From positions 1 through 6,467 of the forward strand of contig PMUE01000256.1 in the NCBI GenBank assembly GCA_003167055.1: DNA of 6,467 bases. Reading direction: 5' to 3'. The DNA is from Vulcanimicrobiota bacterium (GTDB lineage Bacteria > Vulcanimicrobiota > Vulcanimicrobiia > Vulcanimicrobiales > Vulcanimicrobiaceae). The position numbers and the translations under genes are program-made. Of the stretch, positions 1-5,414 are shown in pieces (position 1 is the first letter of the stretch; each line of letters opens with the position of its first letter). The notes beneath the pieces are model-generated. The model made no database searches and was not told the origin of the DNA. It saw nothing but the letters and a program-made list of their open reading frames with translations.

Positions 1-407
1 TAGGTGCCGCAGCGGCAGATGTTGGTGATCGACGCCGAGAGATCCGCATCGGTTGGGTGCGGATTGGTTTTGAGCAATCCCGAAATTGCCATCAGCTGGC
101 CCGACTGACAGTACCCGCACTGCGGCACTTGTTCGTCGATCCAGGCCTGTTGCAGCGCGTGCGGCTGCTCGGGTGTGCCCAGCGCTTCGATCGTGGTGAT
201 CGATTTGCCGGCGGCGGCGCTTACCGGCGTTACGCACGAGCGCACGGCCGCGTCATCGAGGTGGACCGTACAACAGCCGCACTGCGCGACGCCGCAGCCG
301 AATTTCGTGCCGGTCAGCCCGACGACGTCGCGAATCGCCCATAGCAAAGGCATGTCGTCGGGAATATCGAGGTCGTGCTTCTCTCCATTGATCGTTAGCG
401 AAACCAT
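1..407 (-). CDS. (2Fe-2S)-binding small subunit of a xanthine dehydrogenase/aldehyde oxidase-family enzyme (3' end cut by window)
   Basis: This is the iron-sulfur subunit of a molybdenum hydroxylase of the isoquinoline 1-oxidoreductase / CO dehydrogenase small-subunit type. It passes electrons from the molybdopterin subunit to an external acceptor. The 135 visible residues carry both expected clusters. The N-terminal plant-ferredoxin-like domain has C38, C43, C46 and C58 (motif GCGVAQCGCC). The C-terminal helical domain has C97-G-Y-C100 and C131-R-C133. The ATG at 407 is supported by a GGAGGG Shine-Dalgarno at 414-419, 6 bases upstream, and by the usual MVSLTINGE-type N-terminus. The family is usually about 150 residues, so perhaps 15-20 C-terminal residues lie outside the window. 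The molybdopterin-binding large subunit normally follows and would be at lower coordinates. The substrate cannot be told from this subunit. Confidence 0.93.
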   Translation of the reverse strand, partial: MVSLTINGEKHDLDIPDDMPLLWAIRDVVGLTGTKFGCGVAQCGCCTVHLDDAAVRSCVTPVSAAAGKSITTIEALGTPEQPHALQQAWIDEQVPQCGYCQSGQLMAISGLLKTNPHPTDADLSASITNICRCGT

Positions 408-413
408 GCGGCA

Positions 414-419
414 CCCTCC
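414..419 (-). promoter_or_regulatory. Shine-Dalgarno of the Fe-S subunit gene
   Basis: The minus strand reads GGAGGG followed by 6 bases and then ATG at 407. It is the strongest ribosome-binding site in the window and fixes this start. Confidence 0.75.
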
Positions 420-477
420 AGACAACTAGCGATGGGTTGACTTTTATGACGGCGGCAAGCTTCGGGAAGGTTGCGCC

Positions 478-912
478 CTAATGTGGGGACCACACGGCGT
501 CGTCCGCGTCGATGATGTCGAGCAGCTTGGAGAGCTCCGGCCGCGTGTCCGTGACGGGGTGCCGGGCACGGACCTCGGCCTGATCTTCGGGCGACATACG
601 TTCGATCACGAAGCTATCGAACTTTGCGTTGAACGCCGGGGCACCGGCCGGGTCGATGCGGCCCGCGAGCCAGGCAACGACGGCATCCTCATTGGGTGCG
701 GCAGCCACGACGTCGCGAAATTCGTTCATGTCGAGGCCGAGACGACGCACGGCGTACGCACTGAAGCCGGTGTCGTGATTGAGAAAGGGACCCATGTTAC
801 CGCCGGGCAACTCCGCGCGCAGTTTATCGATTGTGCGCGGCAGGAAGTAGTAGCCCAGGATCGTCTCTCGAACGCCTCGGGGCGGTTTTTCACGCAGATC
901 TAGTGGAGTCAT
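478..912 (-). CDS. DUF5069 domain-containing protein
   Basis: This 144-residue protein matches the DUF5069 family over its whole length. The N-terminus has the family's 'LREKPPR' segment, followed by G20-Y and the diagnostic LPRTIDKLRAELPGG motif at about residues 24-38. After that comes a 'GLDMNEF' helix and an acidic, W-containing stretch (VVAWLAGRI). There is no signal peptide or membrane segment. The biochemical role of the family is unknown. The ATG at 912 gives the standard N-terminus (MTPLDLREKPP), although no good Shine-Dalgarno precedes it. The gene points the same way as the Fe-S subunit gene 70 bp downstream, but nothing links their functions. Its start is only 11 bp from the divergent amidohydrolase start, so its promoter probably lies inside that gene. 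Confidence 0.88.
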   Translation of the reverse strand: MTPLDLREKPPRGVRETILGYYFLPRTIDKLRAELPGGNMGPFLNHDTGFSAYAVRRLGLDMNEFRDVVAAAPNEDAVVAWLAGRIDPAGAPAFNAKFDSFVIERMSPEDQAEVRARHPVTDTRPELSKLLDIIDADDAVWSPH

Positions 913-923
913 GGGATCGTTTT

Positions 924-1742
924 ATGATCGATATTCACACGCACCTCCATCCCCCGCGCCTCTTCGCCGCGATCCGCCGGTGGTTCGCCACCAACAGCTC
1001 GTGGGACATCGCCGCACAGCCGCAGGAGCCGCACGAGGTGGCGGCCGTGCTCCGTGACGCCGGCGTCGAACGCTTCGTCTTTTGCAGCTACGCGCACCGC
1101 CCACAAATGGCGCGCGAGCTCAATGCGTGGCTGGTGCAGACCGGCCGAACCCTTGGCGGCCACGGCGTCCCGCTTGCAACCATTCACCCCGACGATCCGG
1201 CGTATCTCAACGATCTGCGTACCGCACTCGACGAAGGCTGTGCCGGACTCAAACTTCATGAAGACGTCCAACATATCGCTTGCGACGACGAGCGCCTCGA
1301 TCCGGTCTACAGCGAACTCGCGTCGCGCAGCCGGTTCATGCTGGTTCACGTCGGCCCGATACCGTGGGTCTATAAAAAGCGCGAAGGTCTTGCGCGGGTG
1401 GAACGCGTGCTCGCGCGGCACCCGAATCTTACCATCGTGGTCGCCCATTTCGGCTTGCCCGACACGCTCGACTACTTCGAGCTGATGTCGACGTACCGTC
1501 ATCTCTATCTCGATACGACGATGGTTTTCGCGCCGTCGTCGCCGATGCACGCGAACGTGGCCGCGGTCGACGCCATCGAACGTCACGCCGACCGCGTGTT
1601 GTACGGAACGGATTTCCCGAATATTCCCCACGACTATCTAGCGGAAAAGCGCGGCCTCGAGTCGCTGGGATTACCCGCATCGACGCTGCGCGCGGTGCTC
1701 CACGATAATGCGGAGCGCCTTCTCAACGAAGCGGAAACGTAA
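924..1742 (+). CDS. Amidohydrolase-family metal-dependent hydrolase (TIM barrel)
   Basis: A 272-residue member of the amidohydrolase_2-like superfamily, probably a hydrolase or decarboxylase acting on a small molecule in the cytoplasm. Likely metal and active-site residues appear in the expected order: H5-T-H7 after strand 1 (MIDIHTHLH), K110-L-H112 (GLKLHEDVQ), H142 (LVHVGP), H175 (VVAHFGLPD) and D230 (LYGTDFPNIPHDY). The ATG at 924 is chosen because family members begin right at the IDIHTH strand. A GTG at 903 is in frame but would add seven unconserved residues, and an open frame to 831 runs antisense to DUF5069. No clear Shine-Dalgarno precedes 924. The 3' end overlaps the convergent HNH gene by 20 bp. 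Substrate unknown. Confidence 0.88.
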   Translation: MIDIHTHLHPPRLFAAIRRWFATNSSWDIAAQPQEPHEVAAVLRDAGVERFVFCSYAHRPQMARELNAWLVQTGRTLGGHGVPLATIHPDDPAYLNDLRTALDEGCAGLKLHEDVQHIACDDERLDPVYSELASRSRFMLVHVGPIPWVYKKREGLARVERVLARHPNLTIVVAHFGLPDTLDYFELMSTYRHLYLDTTMVFAPSSPMHANVAAVDAIERHADRVLYGTDFPNIPHDYLAEKRGLESLGLPASTLRAVLHDNAERLLNEAET

Positions 1743-2181
1743 ACGGAGCCGGCGCCTGAGAAACCCTGATGTACCTGGCGCGGCGACCAGGACGCCCGTT
1801 TCCTTTGTTACAATTTCCGAATGTCTCGGTCAGGGCATGGTGGTTCGGGCAGAGATATCGCAGATTGCTCTCGCTATTATTTCGAGCGTTGCCGTCGACG
1901 TGATCTAGATGTACTGGAATCCGGCCTGTGCGCGGGTGACGCTCTGCCCATCCGCACACTTGACATCGTTCACCGTATTTTTCAATGAGGTATCGGCGGA
2001 TGTGGTGCGACGGGACATCCCAGTCGGTGATCGTTCCATCAACCTCACCGGCTAGCCAGCGCCGCACAAACCTACGAAATTGATAGTTTATCTGGCACTG
2101 CTGGCAGCAATACTTGGCAGCTTTTCTCTTAACGCGATTACCGCAGCCCGCAAGACATTCAGCAAGAAATGGCGTTTGCAT
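1723..2181 (-). CDS. HNH endonuclease, phage type
   Basis: This 152-residue protein resembles free-standing HNH nucleases found in phages and mobile elements. An N-terminal cysteine knuckle (C9, C13, C25/C26, C29) is followed by a basic helical stretch and 'HHIRRYLIEKYG' at about 59-70. The HNH domain has C73-x2-C76, the D93-H94 catalytic pair (VHLDHVDGN), N102/N106 and C111-P-N-H114-H115. The KGNGRPGRRARY tail (126-137) also fits the family, so the protein looks complete. ATG 2181 is the first start after an in-frame TGA at 2185-2187; the Shine-Dalgarno is poor. The gene is about 53% GC by hand count, clearly below its neighbours, and lies 63 bp beyond the tRNA-Thr 3' end on the same strand. 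Both suggest horizontal acquisition. Its target cannot be inferred. Confidence 0.9.
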   Translation of the reverse strand: MQTPFLAECLAGCGNRVKRKAAKYCCQQCQINYQFRRFVRRWLAGEVDGTITDWDVPSHHIRRYLIEKYGERCQVCGWAERHPRTGRIPVHLDHVDGNARNNSESNLRYLCPNHHALTETFGNCNKGNGRPGRRARYIRVSQAPAPFTFPLR

Positions 2182-2244
2182 ACTTCATATGAAATGCCAT
2201 AGCTGAGCCATGCGTGTGGCACTAATCTGGCTGTACGAAAAGAG

Positions 2245-2319
2245 TGGAGCCGACGCGGGGACTTGAACCCCGGGCCTGCCGCTTACGAAGCGGCTGCTCT
2301 ACCACTGAGCTACGTCGGC
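2245..2319 (-). tRNA. tRNA-Thr (anticodon CGT), CCA encoded
   Basis: The minus strand folds as a full cloverleaf. The acceptor arms GCCGACG (2313-2319) and CGTCGGC (2249-2255) pair perfectly. A D-arm containing GCTCAGTGGTAGAGC follows. The anticodon stem GCCGC/GCGGC encloses the loop TTCGTAA with anticodon CGT, which reads ACG (Thr). The T-arm CGGGG/CCCCG encloses TTCAAGT. The discriminator base is T (2248), followed by a genomically encoded CCA (2245-2247). The gene sits 77 bp downstream of the isochorismatase-fold gene on the same strand, and I see no promoter in that gap, so it may be processed from a longer transcript. Confidence 0.97.
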
Positions 2320-2343
2320 AAAAGGGCGGCTCGCACCACCGCC
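2320..2343 (-). terminator. Weak terminator-like hairpin between the cysteine hydrolase and tRNA-Thr
   Basis: On the minus strand GGCGG (2339-2343) pairs with CCGCC (2325-2329) across a 9-base loop, followed by C and TTTT (2320-2323). The T-run ends exactly at the first base of the tRNA. A leaky terminator or an RNase P leader structure are both possible; the short stem and four-base T-run keep this uncertain. Confidence 0.3.
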
Positions 2344-2376
2344 GGGGAGCCTGGTTCTGCGGCCTGACCGCTCCCC
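2344..2376 (-). repeat. Inverted repeat GGGGAGC-N19-GCTCCCC downstream of the cysteine hydrolase gene
   Basis: A perfect 7-bp inverted repeat (2344-2350 with 2370-2376) lies 21 bp after the stop codon of the isochorismatase-fold gene and directly abuts the smaller hairpin at 2325-2343. The transcript would form two stacked GC-rich stems before the tRNA. It may protect the mRNA 3' end or help termination; no T-run follows it directly. Confidence 0.4.
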
Positions 2377-2396
2377 CTGCCCCCCAGCGTATGGCT

Positions 2397-3041
2397 TTAG
2401 TTCGAATAGCCTCGGCCGGCACCCACCGTCTCGGGGCCTTGGAGCGTACCGAGGAACTCGTCGTGCTTCATCGGGCGCGAGAACATCGGGTAGTTCTTCT
2501 CGACCGCGAGGCGCTGCTCGTCGTCGCTGAGCGTCGCCGTGCAGTCGGTCAGCGTCACGACGTTGTAGCCTTTTTCGTAGGCCGTTCGCATCGTCGACTC
2601 GACGCAGCAATTGGTCAGGAACCCGCCCAGCACGACGTTCGTGATGCCGCGGCTACGCAGGATGAAATCGAGATTGGTGCTGGCAAATGCGTCGAGCCCG
2701 CGCTTCCCCTCGATCACGATGTCGGCTTCCGTCGGCGTCAACGTGTCAACAATCTCCGCGCCCCACGTTCCCTTGCGGAACGATTGGCTGTCGACCACGC
2801 CTTTGAGGATGCCGTACGGCTCCGCGGTGAGCTCGTGATAATCCGGCGTGAAGGTGATCGGCGCGTGAACGATTACCGCACCGAGTTCGCGCGCTCGCTC
2901 CACCGTGTCGCGCGTGTTGTCGAGCATATTCGTGCTGTCCATGACCGGCTTGACGGCATCGTGGAGCGTGCCGCCCGGTGAGGTGAAATCGTTCTGGTAC
3001 TCGATCAAGACGACCGCCGTCGTTTTAGGATCCATCGTCAT
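2397..3041 (-). CDS. Isochorismatase-family cysteine hydrolase
   Basis: A 214-residue cytoplasmic hydrolase of the isochorismatase/nicotinamidase/N-carbamoylsarcosine amidase superfamily. The core is recognisable: strand 1 VVLIEYQNDF (10-19), the catalytic lysine K113 in VIEGKRGLDAF, a GGFLTN turn (139-144) and nucleophile C146 in TNCCVES. The usual catalytic aspartate of strand 1 is E14 here, which I believe is typical of the IEYQNDF subgroup. ATG 3041 is chosen because GGGGAG at 3049-3054 lies 7 bases upstream; ATG 3035 is an alternative, and extension to 3086 would cross the regulatory hairpins. It is divergent from a sarcosine-oxidase-like gene, so an amide such as N-carbamoylsarcosine is a plausible but untested substrate. 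tRNA-Thr follows on the same strand. Confidence 0.92.
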   Translation of the reverse strand: MTMDPKTTAVVLIEYQNDFTSPGGTLHDAVKPVMDSTNMLDNTRDTVERARELGAVIVHAPITFTPDYHELTAEPYGILKGVVDSQSFRKGTWGAEIVDTLTPTEADIVIEGKRGLDAFASTNLDFILRSRGITNVVLGGFLTNCCVESTMRTAYEKGYNVVTLTDCTATLSDDEQRLAVEKNYPMFSRPMKHDEFLGTLQGPETVGAGRGYSN

Positions 3042-3050
3042 CCTCGCTCT

Positions 3051-3068
3051 CCCCGATTGAGATCGGGG
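3051..3068. promoter_or_regulatory. Perfect inverted repeat CCCCGAT-tgag-ATCGGGG overlapping the cysteine hydrolase Shine-Dalgarno
   Basis: Seven perfectly paired bases surround a 4-base loop. In the hydrolase mRNA (minus strand) the second arm ATCGGGG includes the GGGG of the likely GGGGAG ribosome-binding site. The hairpin could therefore mask that site, or the DNA dyad could be an operator shared by the divergent genes. The structure is visible; the function is inferred. Confidence 0.5.
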
Positions 3069-3083
3069 CGGGAGACTTGCACG

Positions 3084-3106
3084 CATGCAGAATCGACGCC
3101 TGCATG
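3084..3106. promoter_or_regulatory. Perfect inverted repeat CATGCAG-N9-CTGCATG overlapping the oxidase start codon
   Basis: The arms 3084-3090 and 3100-3106 are exact reverse complements around a 9-base spacer. The 3' arm contains the oxidase ATG at 3104-3106. It may be a protein-binding dyad or an mRNA stem hiding the start codon. Confidence 0.45.
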
Positions 3107-4234
3107 GACTACGATGTTGCGATTTTTGGACTCGGCGGCATGGGAAGCGCGGTTGCGGCGCATGTGGCGCAGCGCGGCTTGCGGGTCGCGGGCTTCGAAC
3201 GATTCGCGCTTGCGCACGATCTTGGCGCCTCGGCCGGTCGGACGCGCATCATCCGCAAGGCCTACTTTGAGGATGCAGCATACGTGCCGCTGCTTGAGCG
3301 CGCCTACACGTTGTGGCGCGAACTCGAAGAGAGCTCGCAGACGGCCCTGCTCGACCTGTTCGGCGTGTTGATGGTCGGTCAGCCCGATTCAACCACGATC
3401 CGCGGCATGAGCAACGCGGCGCTGCAGTACGCTATCCCCGTTGAGTACCTCGACAACGGGCAGCTTGGTGCGCGGTATCCGCAGTTTGCGCTCGAAGCCG
3501 GCGAGGTTGGCATTTACGAGCCCAATGCCGGTGTCGTGTTTCCCGAGCGGGCCATTGCAGCCCATCTCAACCTCGCGCGAAATCACGGCGCGCATCTGTA
3601 CGATCGCGCGCGCGTACGCAGCTATGAGGCGACGCGCGACGGCATTCGCATCCACTTCGAGGGCGGCGAGGCGGTTGAAGCCGCGCGTGTCGCGGTTTGC
3701 GCCGGGCCTTGGACCAGCGATCTCCTTCCGCAACTCGCGCTACCGTTGCGCGTGCAGCGCAACGTGCAGTATTGGTTCGCGACGCAGAGCGGGAGCGCGG
3801 GACCGGCCGAGCTGCCGGCCTTCTTTCTGGAGCGCGAAACGCTCCCGGCGCCGCTCTACGCCATACCCGATCTCGGCGATGGGCTCAAGGTCGCCTTCCA
3901 CGGATACGGCGAGACGACCGCGCCCGATCAGCTCGATCGCGAGGTCCATGCGGGCGAAGCCGAGCTGATGCGCGAGACACTCGCCGCCTTGATGCCGGAC
4001 GCGCGGCCGACGCTGCGATCGACCAAGGCGTGCATGTACACGATGACGCCCGACGCGAACTTTGCGATCGGACGCGATCCGCACAACCGCAACGTCGTCA
4101 TTGCGTGCGGCTTCTCCGGTCACGGCTTTAAGTTCGTGCCGGTCATCGGGGAAATCGTCACGCGGATACTGCTTGATGAGGATCCGCAGTTTGATATCGG
4201 TTTTCTGCGCCTCGAACGGCTTAGCGGTACGTGA
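3104..4234 (+). CDS. Monomeric sarcosine oxidase / N-methyl-L-tryptophan oxidase-like FAD enzyme
   Basis: A 376-residue flavoprotein amine oxidase (DAO fold) that should oxidise a secondary amino acid such as sarcosine, giving the demethylated amine, formaldehyde and hydrogen peroxide. Residues 5-14 form the FAD-binding VAIFGLGGMG (GxGxxG), with E32 at the end of strand 2. SAGRTRIIRKAY (43-54) matches the family's flavin-contacting segment. K262 (GDGLKVAFHGYG) and C310 (STKACMYTMTPD) align by motif with the oxygen-activating lysine and the covalent flavin-binding cysteine of monomeric sarcosine oxidase. GFSGHGFKF (336-344) is the C-terminal signature. The ATG at 3104 places the Rossmann strand at the usual distance; a TTG at 3077 is in frame but adds unconserved residues. 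No Shine-Dalgarno is near 3104. It overlaps the convergent propeller gene by 14 bp. Confidence 0.93.
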   Translation: MDYDVAIFGLGGMGSAVAAHVAQRGLRVAGFERFALAHDLGASAGRTRIIRKAYFEDAAYVPLLERAYTLWRELEESSQTALLDLFGVLMVGQPDSTTIRGMSNAALQYAIPVEYLDNGQLGARYPQFALEAGEVGIYEPNAGVVFPERAIAAHLNLARNHGAHLYDRARVRSYEATRDGIRIHFEGGEAVEAARVAVCAGPWTSDLLPQLALPLRVQRNVQYWFATQSGSAGPAELPAFFLERETLPAPLYAIPDLGDGLKVAFHGYGETTAPDQLDREVHAGEAELMRETLAALMPDARPTLRSTKACMYTMTPDANFAIGRDPHNRNVVIACGFSGHGFKFVPVIGEIVTRILLDEDPQFDIGFLRLERLSGT

Positions 4235-5129
4235 ACCCCTGAATGAATCCGTCGCCGCTAAGTTTATCGCCCCACACGACCCAAATCGTTCCGGTCTTTG
4301 GATCGATTGCGGTGGTGTGGACGCCGGCGTCGACCTTCTGGCTATCGAGCAACTTCGGATCGCTCGACCCGTCGAAAGAATACAGGGTGATGCCGCCGCC
4401 CGCGCAAGCTAACCACTGGTGCTGCGGCTCCCAGCCGCACTGATCGGCTTGCACCGGCAAATTGACCTGATGCAACAACTTGCCTGACCGGTCGTAGACG
4501 GCGAGCACGTTGTTTTCGCCACCGGCGATGAGGACGTGGTGATCTGCATCGTACTGCAGCGGGTGGTTGTTCTTCAGTTGCGGCGTCGCAATGAGGCGCT
4601 TGACCTTGAGCGTCTTGGGATCGATCACGGCAATCTCATTGTCGGTCGCGATGTTCTGATATACGTCATGCGTCTGCGGATCGATTTGCACGTACTCCGG
4701 CTTGTGGCCGGGCAGCTTCACGACGGCGATTTGCCGGAACGTCTTGGTATCGATTACGAAGATGCGCGTGCCGTCGTCTTCGTCGGCATAGATACGGCCC
4801 AAATCGGGATCGTAGGCGATCGCGTCGACCGGACCATCGACGATTGCGGTGCGGAGAATTTGCTGCGAATCGGGGTCGACTTCGCTCACACTGCGCGAGT
4901 CGCCGTTTCCGGTGAATACGTGACCGGTCGCAGGATCGACCGCTACGCCGTGCATCGGGCCGACCGGAACGATGCCGATTACATTGCCGGTGTCGGCATC
5001 GGCAATAAGCAATCCGCCGCCGCCCGGGTGCGCGGCATACACGCGGCCGCGCGCCGAATCAACGGTAACGTAATCGAATCCGCCCCCAGGGTTGACCGGA
5101 ACGGGCTGAGTGACGGCTACTATCGGCAC
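4221..5129 (-). CDS. YncE-like YVTN/NHL-type beta-propeller protein without signal peptide
   Basis: A 302-residue protein built from about seven repeats. Each repeat opens with a strand like xxVxxDPxTGxVY and ends with a strand like IxVIDxxT. Examples begin near residues 18 (FDYVTVD), 60 (HGVAVDPATG), 101 (DAIAYDPDLG) and about 140 (EYVQIDPQTH), and the last is HTTAIDPKTG near the C-terminus. This length fits one seven-bladed propeller, a scaffold for binding proteins or ligands. The start is GTG at 5129, supported by AAAGGA (5136-5141) 6 bases upstream. An in-frame TAG (5133-5135) just upstream rules out a hidden signal peptide, whereas most relatives are exported. It follows the 87-aa gene by 3 bp, so they are probably translationally coupled. 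Partner or ligand unknown. Confidence 0.88.
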   Translation of the reverse strand: MPIVAVTQPVPVNPGGGFDYVTVDSARGRVYAAHPGGGGLLIADADTGNVIGIVPVGPMHGVAVDPATGHVFTGNGDSRSVSEVDPDSQQILRTAIVDGPVDAIAYDPDLGRIYADEDDGTRIFVIDTKTFRQIAVVKLPGHKPEYVQIDPQTHDVYQNIATDNEIAVIDPKTLKVKRLIATPQLKNNHPLQYDADHHVLIAGGENNVLAVYDRSGKLLHQVNLPVQADQCGWEPQHQWLACAGGGITLYSFDGSSDPKLLDSQKVDAGVHTTAIDPKTGTIWVVWGDKLSGDGFIQGFTYR

Positions 5130-5132
5130 GCG

Positions 5133-5396
5133 CTATCCTTTGGATTGAACGTCTTGGTCGTGAAACGTCCCGCGCTTCGCGCTGCGGTCGAGTTCGAGGT
5201 CGTCCAAGAAGTAGTACACGATCTTTCGGTCGTCAAATCCCACTTTGGCCAGGGCACGTCCATTGATCTCAACGACTTCATGGATGTGTCCTTCGCGTCC
5301 AGCATAGCGGTAGTTCACTTCGGAATAGCCCGGGTCGCCGTCCTTGGGGCGGGGAATGGCCTTGACGCCTCGCAGCGGGGTGTTGTGGCGATGCAT
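5133..5396 (-). CDS. Small hypothetical protein (87 aa) upstream of the propeller gene
   Basis: I do not recognise this protein. It has a basic, proline-containing N-terminus (LRGVKAIPRPKDGDPGY, 8-24), then an alternating pattern typical of beta strands: EVNYRYAGREGHIHEVVEI, ALAKVGFDD and IVYYFLDDLEL (to about residue 69). The pattern KVGFDDxKIVYYFLDDLE resembles small SH3-like beta-barrels, but this is an inference from pattern alone. There is no signal peptide, cysteine or membrane segment. It is judged real because it ends 3 bp before the propeller's GTG and contains that gene's Shine-Dalgarno, and because the frame reads as a sensible protein while the overlapping frames do not. ATG 5396 lies in the palindrome ATGCAT (5391-5396); only a weak GAAG precedes it. 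The start is 18 bp from the divergent carbonic-anhydrase-like gene. Confidence 0.72.
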   Translation of the reverse strand: MHRHNTPLRGVKAIPRPKDGDPGYSEVNYRYAGREGHIHEVVEINGRALAKVGFDDRKIVYYFLDDLELDRSAKRGTFHDQDVQSKG

Positions 5397-5414
5397 AGCG
5401 TACTACTTCGACCA

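Noticed and set aside
408..477. Possible promoter or terminator between DUF5069 and the Fe-S subunit gene
   Set aside because: Apart from the Shine-Dalgarno, only a 4-bp CTTC/GAAG hairpin without a T-run and no convincing -35/-10 pair are seen.
909..1631. Minus-strand open frame of 240 codons opposite the amidohydrolase
   Set aside because: It is a shadow of a gene with clear catalytic motifs and shows no recognisable protein pattern.
1744..1755. GGAGCCGGCGC resembling GGAGCCGACGC at the tRNA-Thr 3' end (2246-2256), a possible attachment-site pair flanking the HNH gene
   Set aside because: Only about 10 of 11 bases match and the similarity stops there; this is weak for an att repeat in GC-rich DNA.
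2244..2981. Plus-strand open frame of 245 codons
   Set aside because: It crosses the tRNA and runs antisense to the well-supported cysteine hydrolase; its translation is arginine-rich and featureless.
3077..3103. TTG start at 3077 for the oxidase
   Set aside because: GGGAG lies only 2 bases upstream and the extra nine residues precede the Rossmann strand without family support; ATG 3104 fits better.
4536..5414. Long open reading frame on the plus strand extending upstream of the carbonic-anhydrase-like gene
   Set aside because: It runs antisense through the propeller and small-protein genes, and its translation has no repeat or family pattern. Long antisense frames are expected at high GC.
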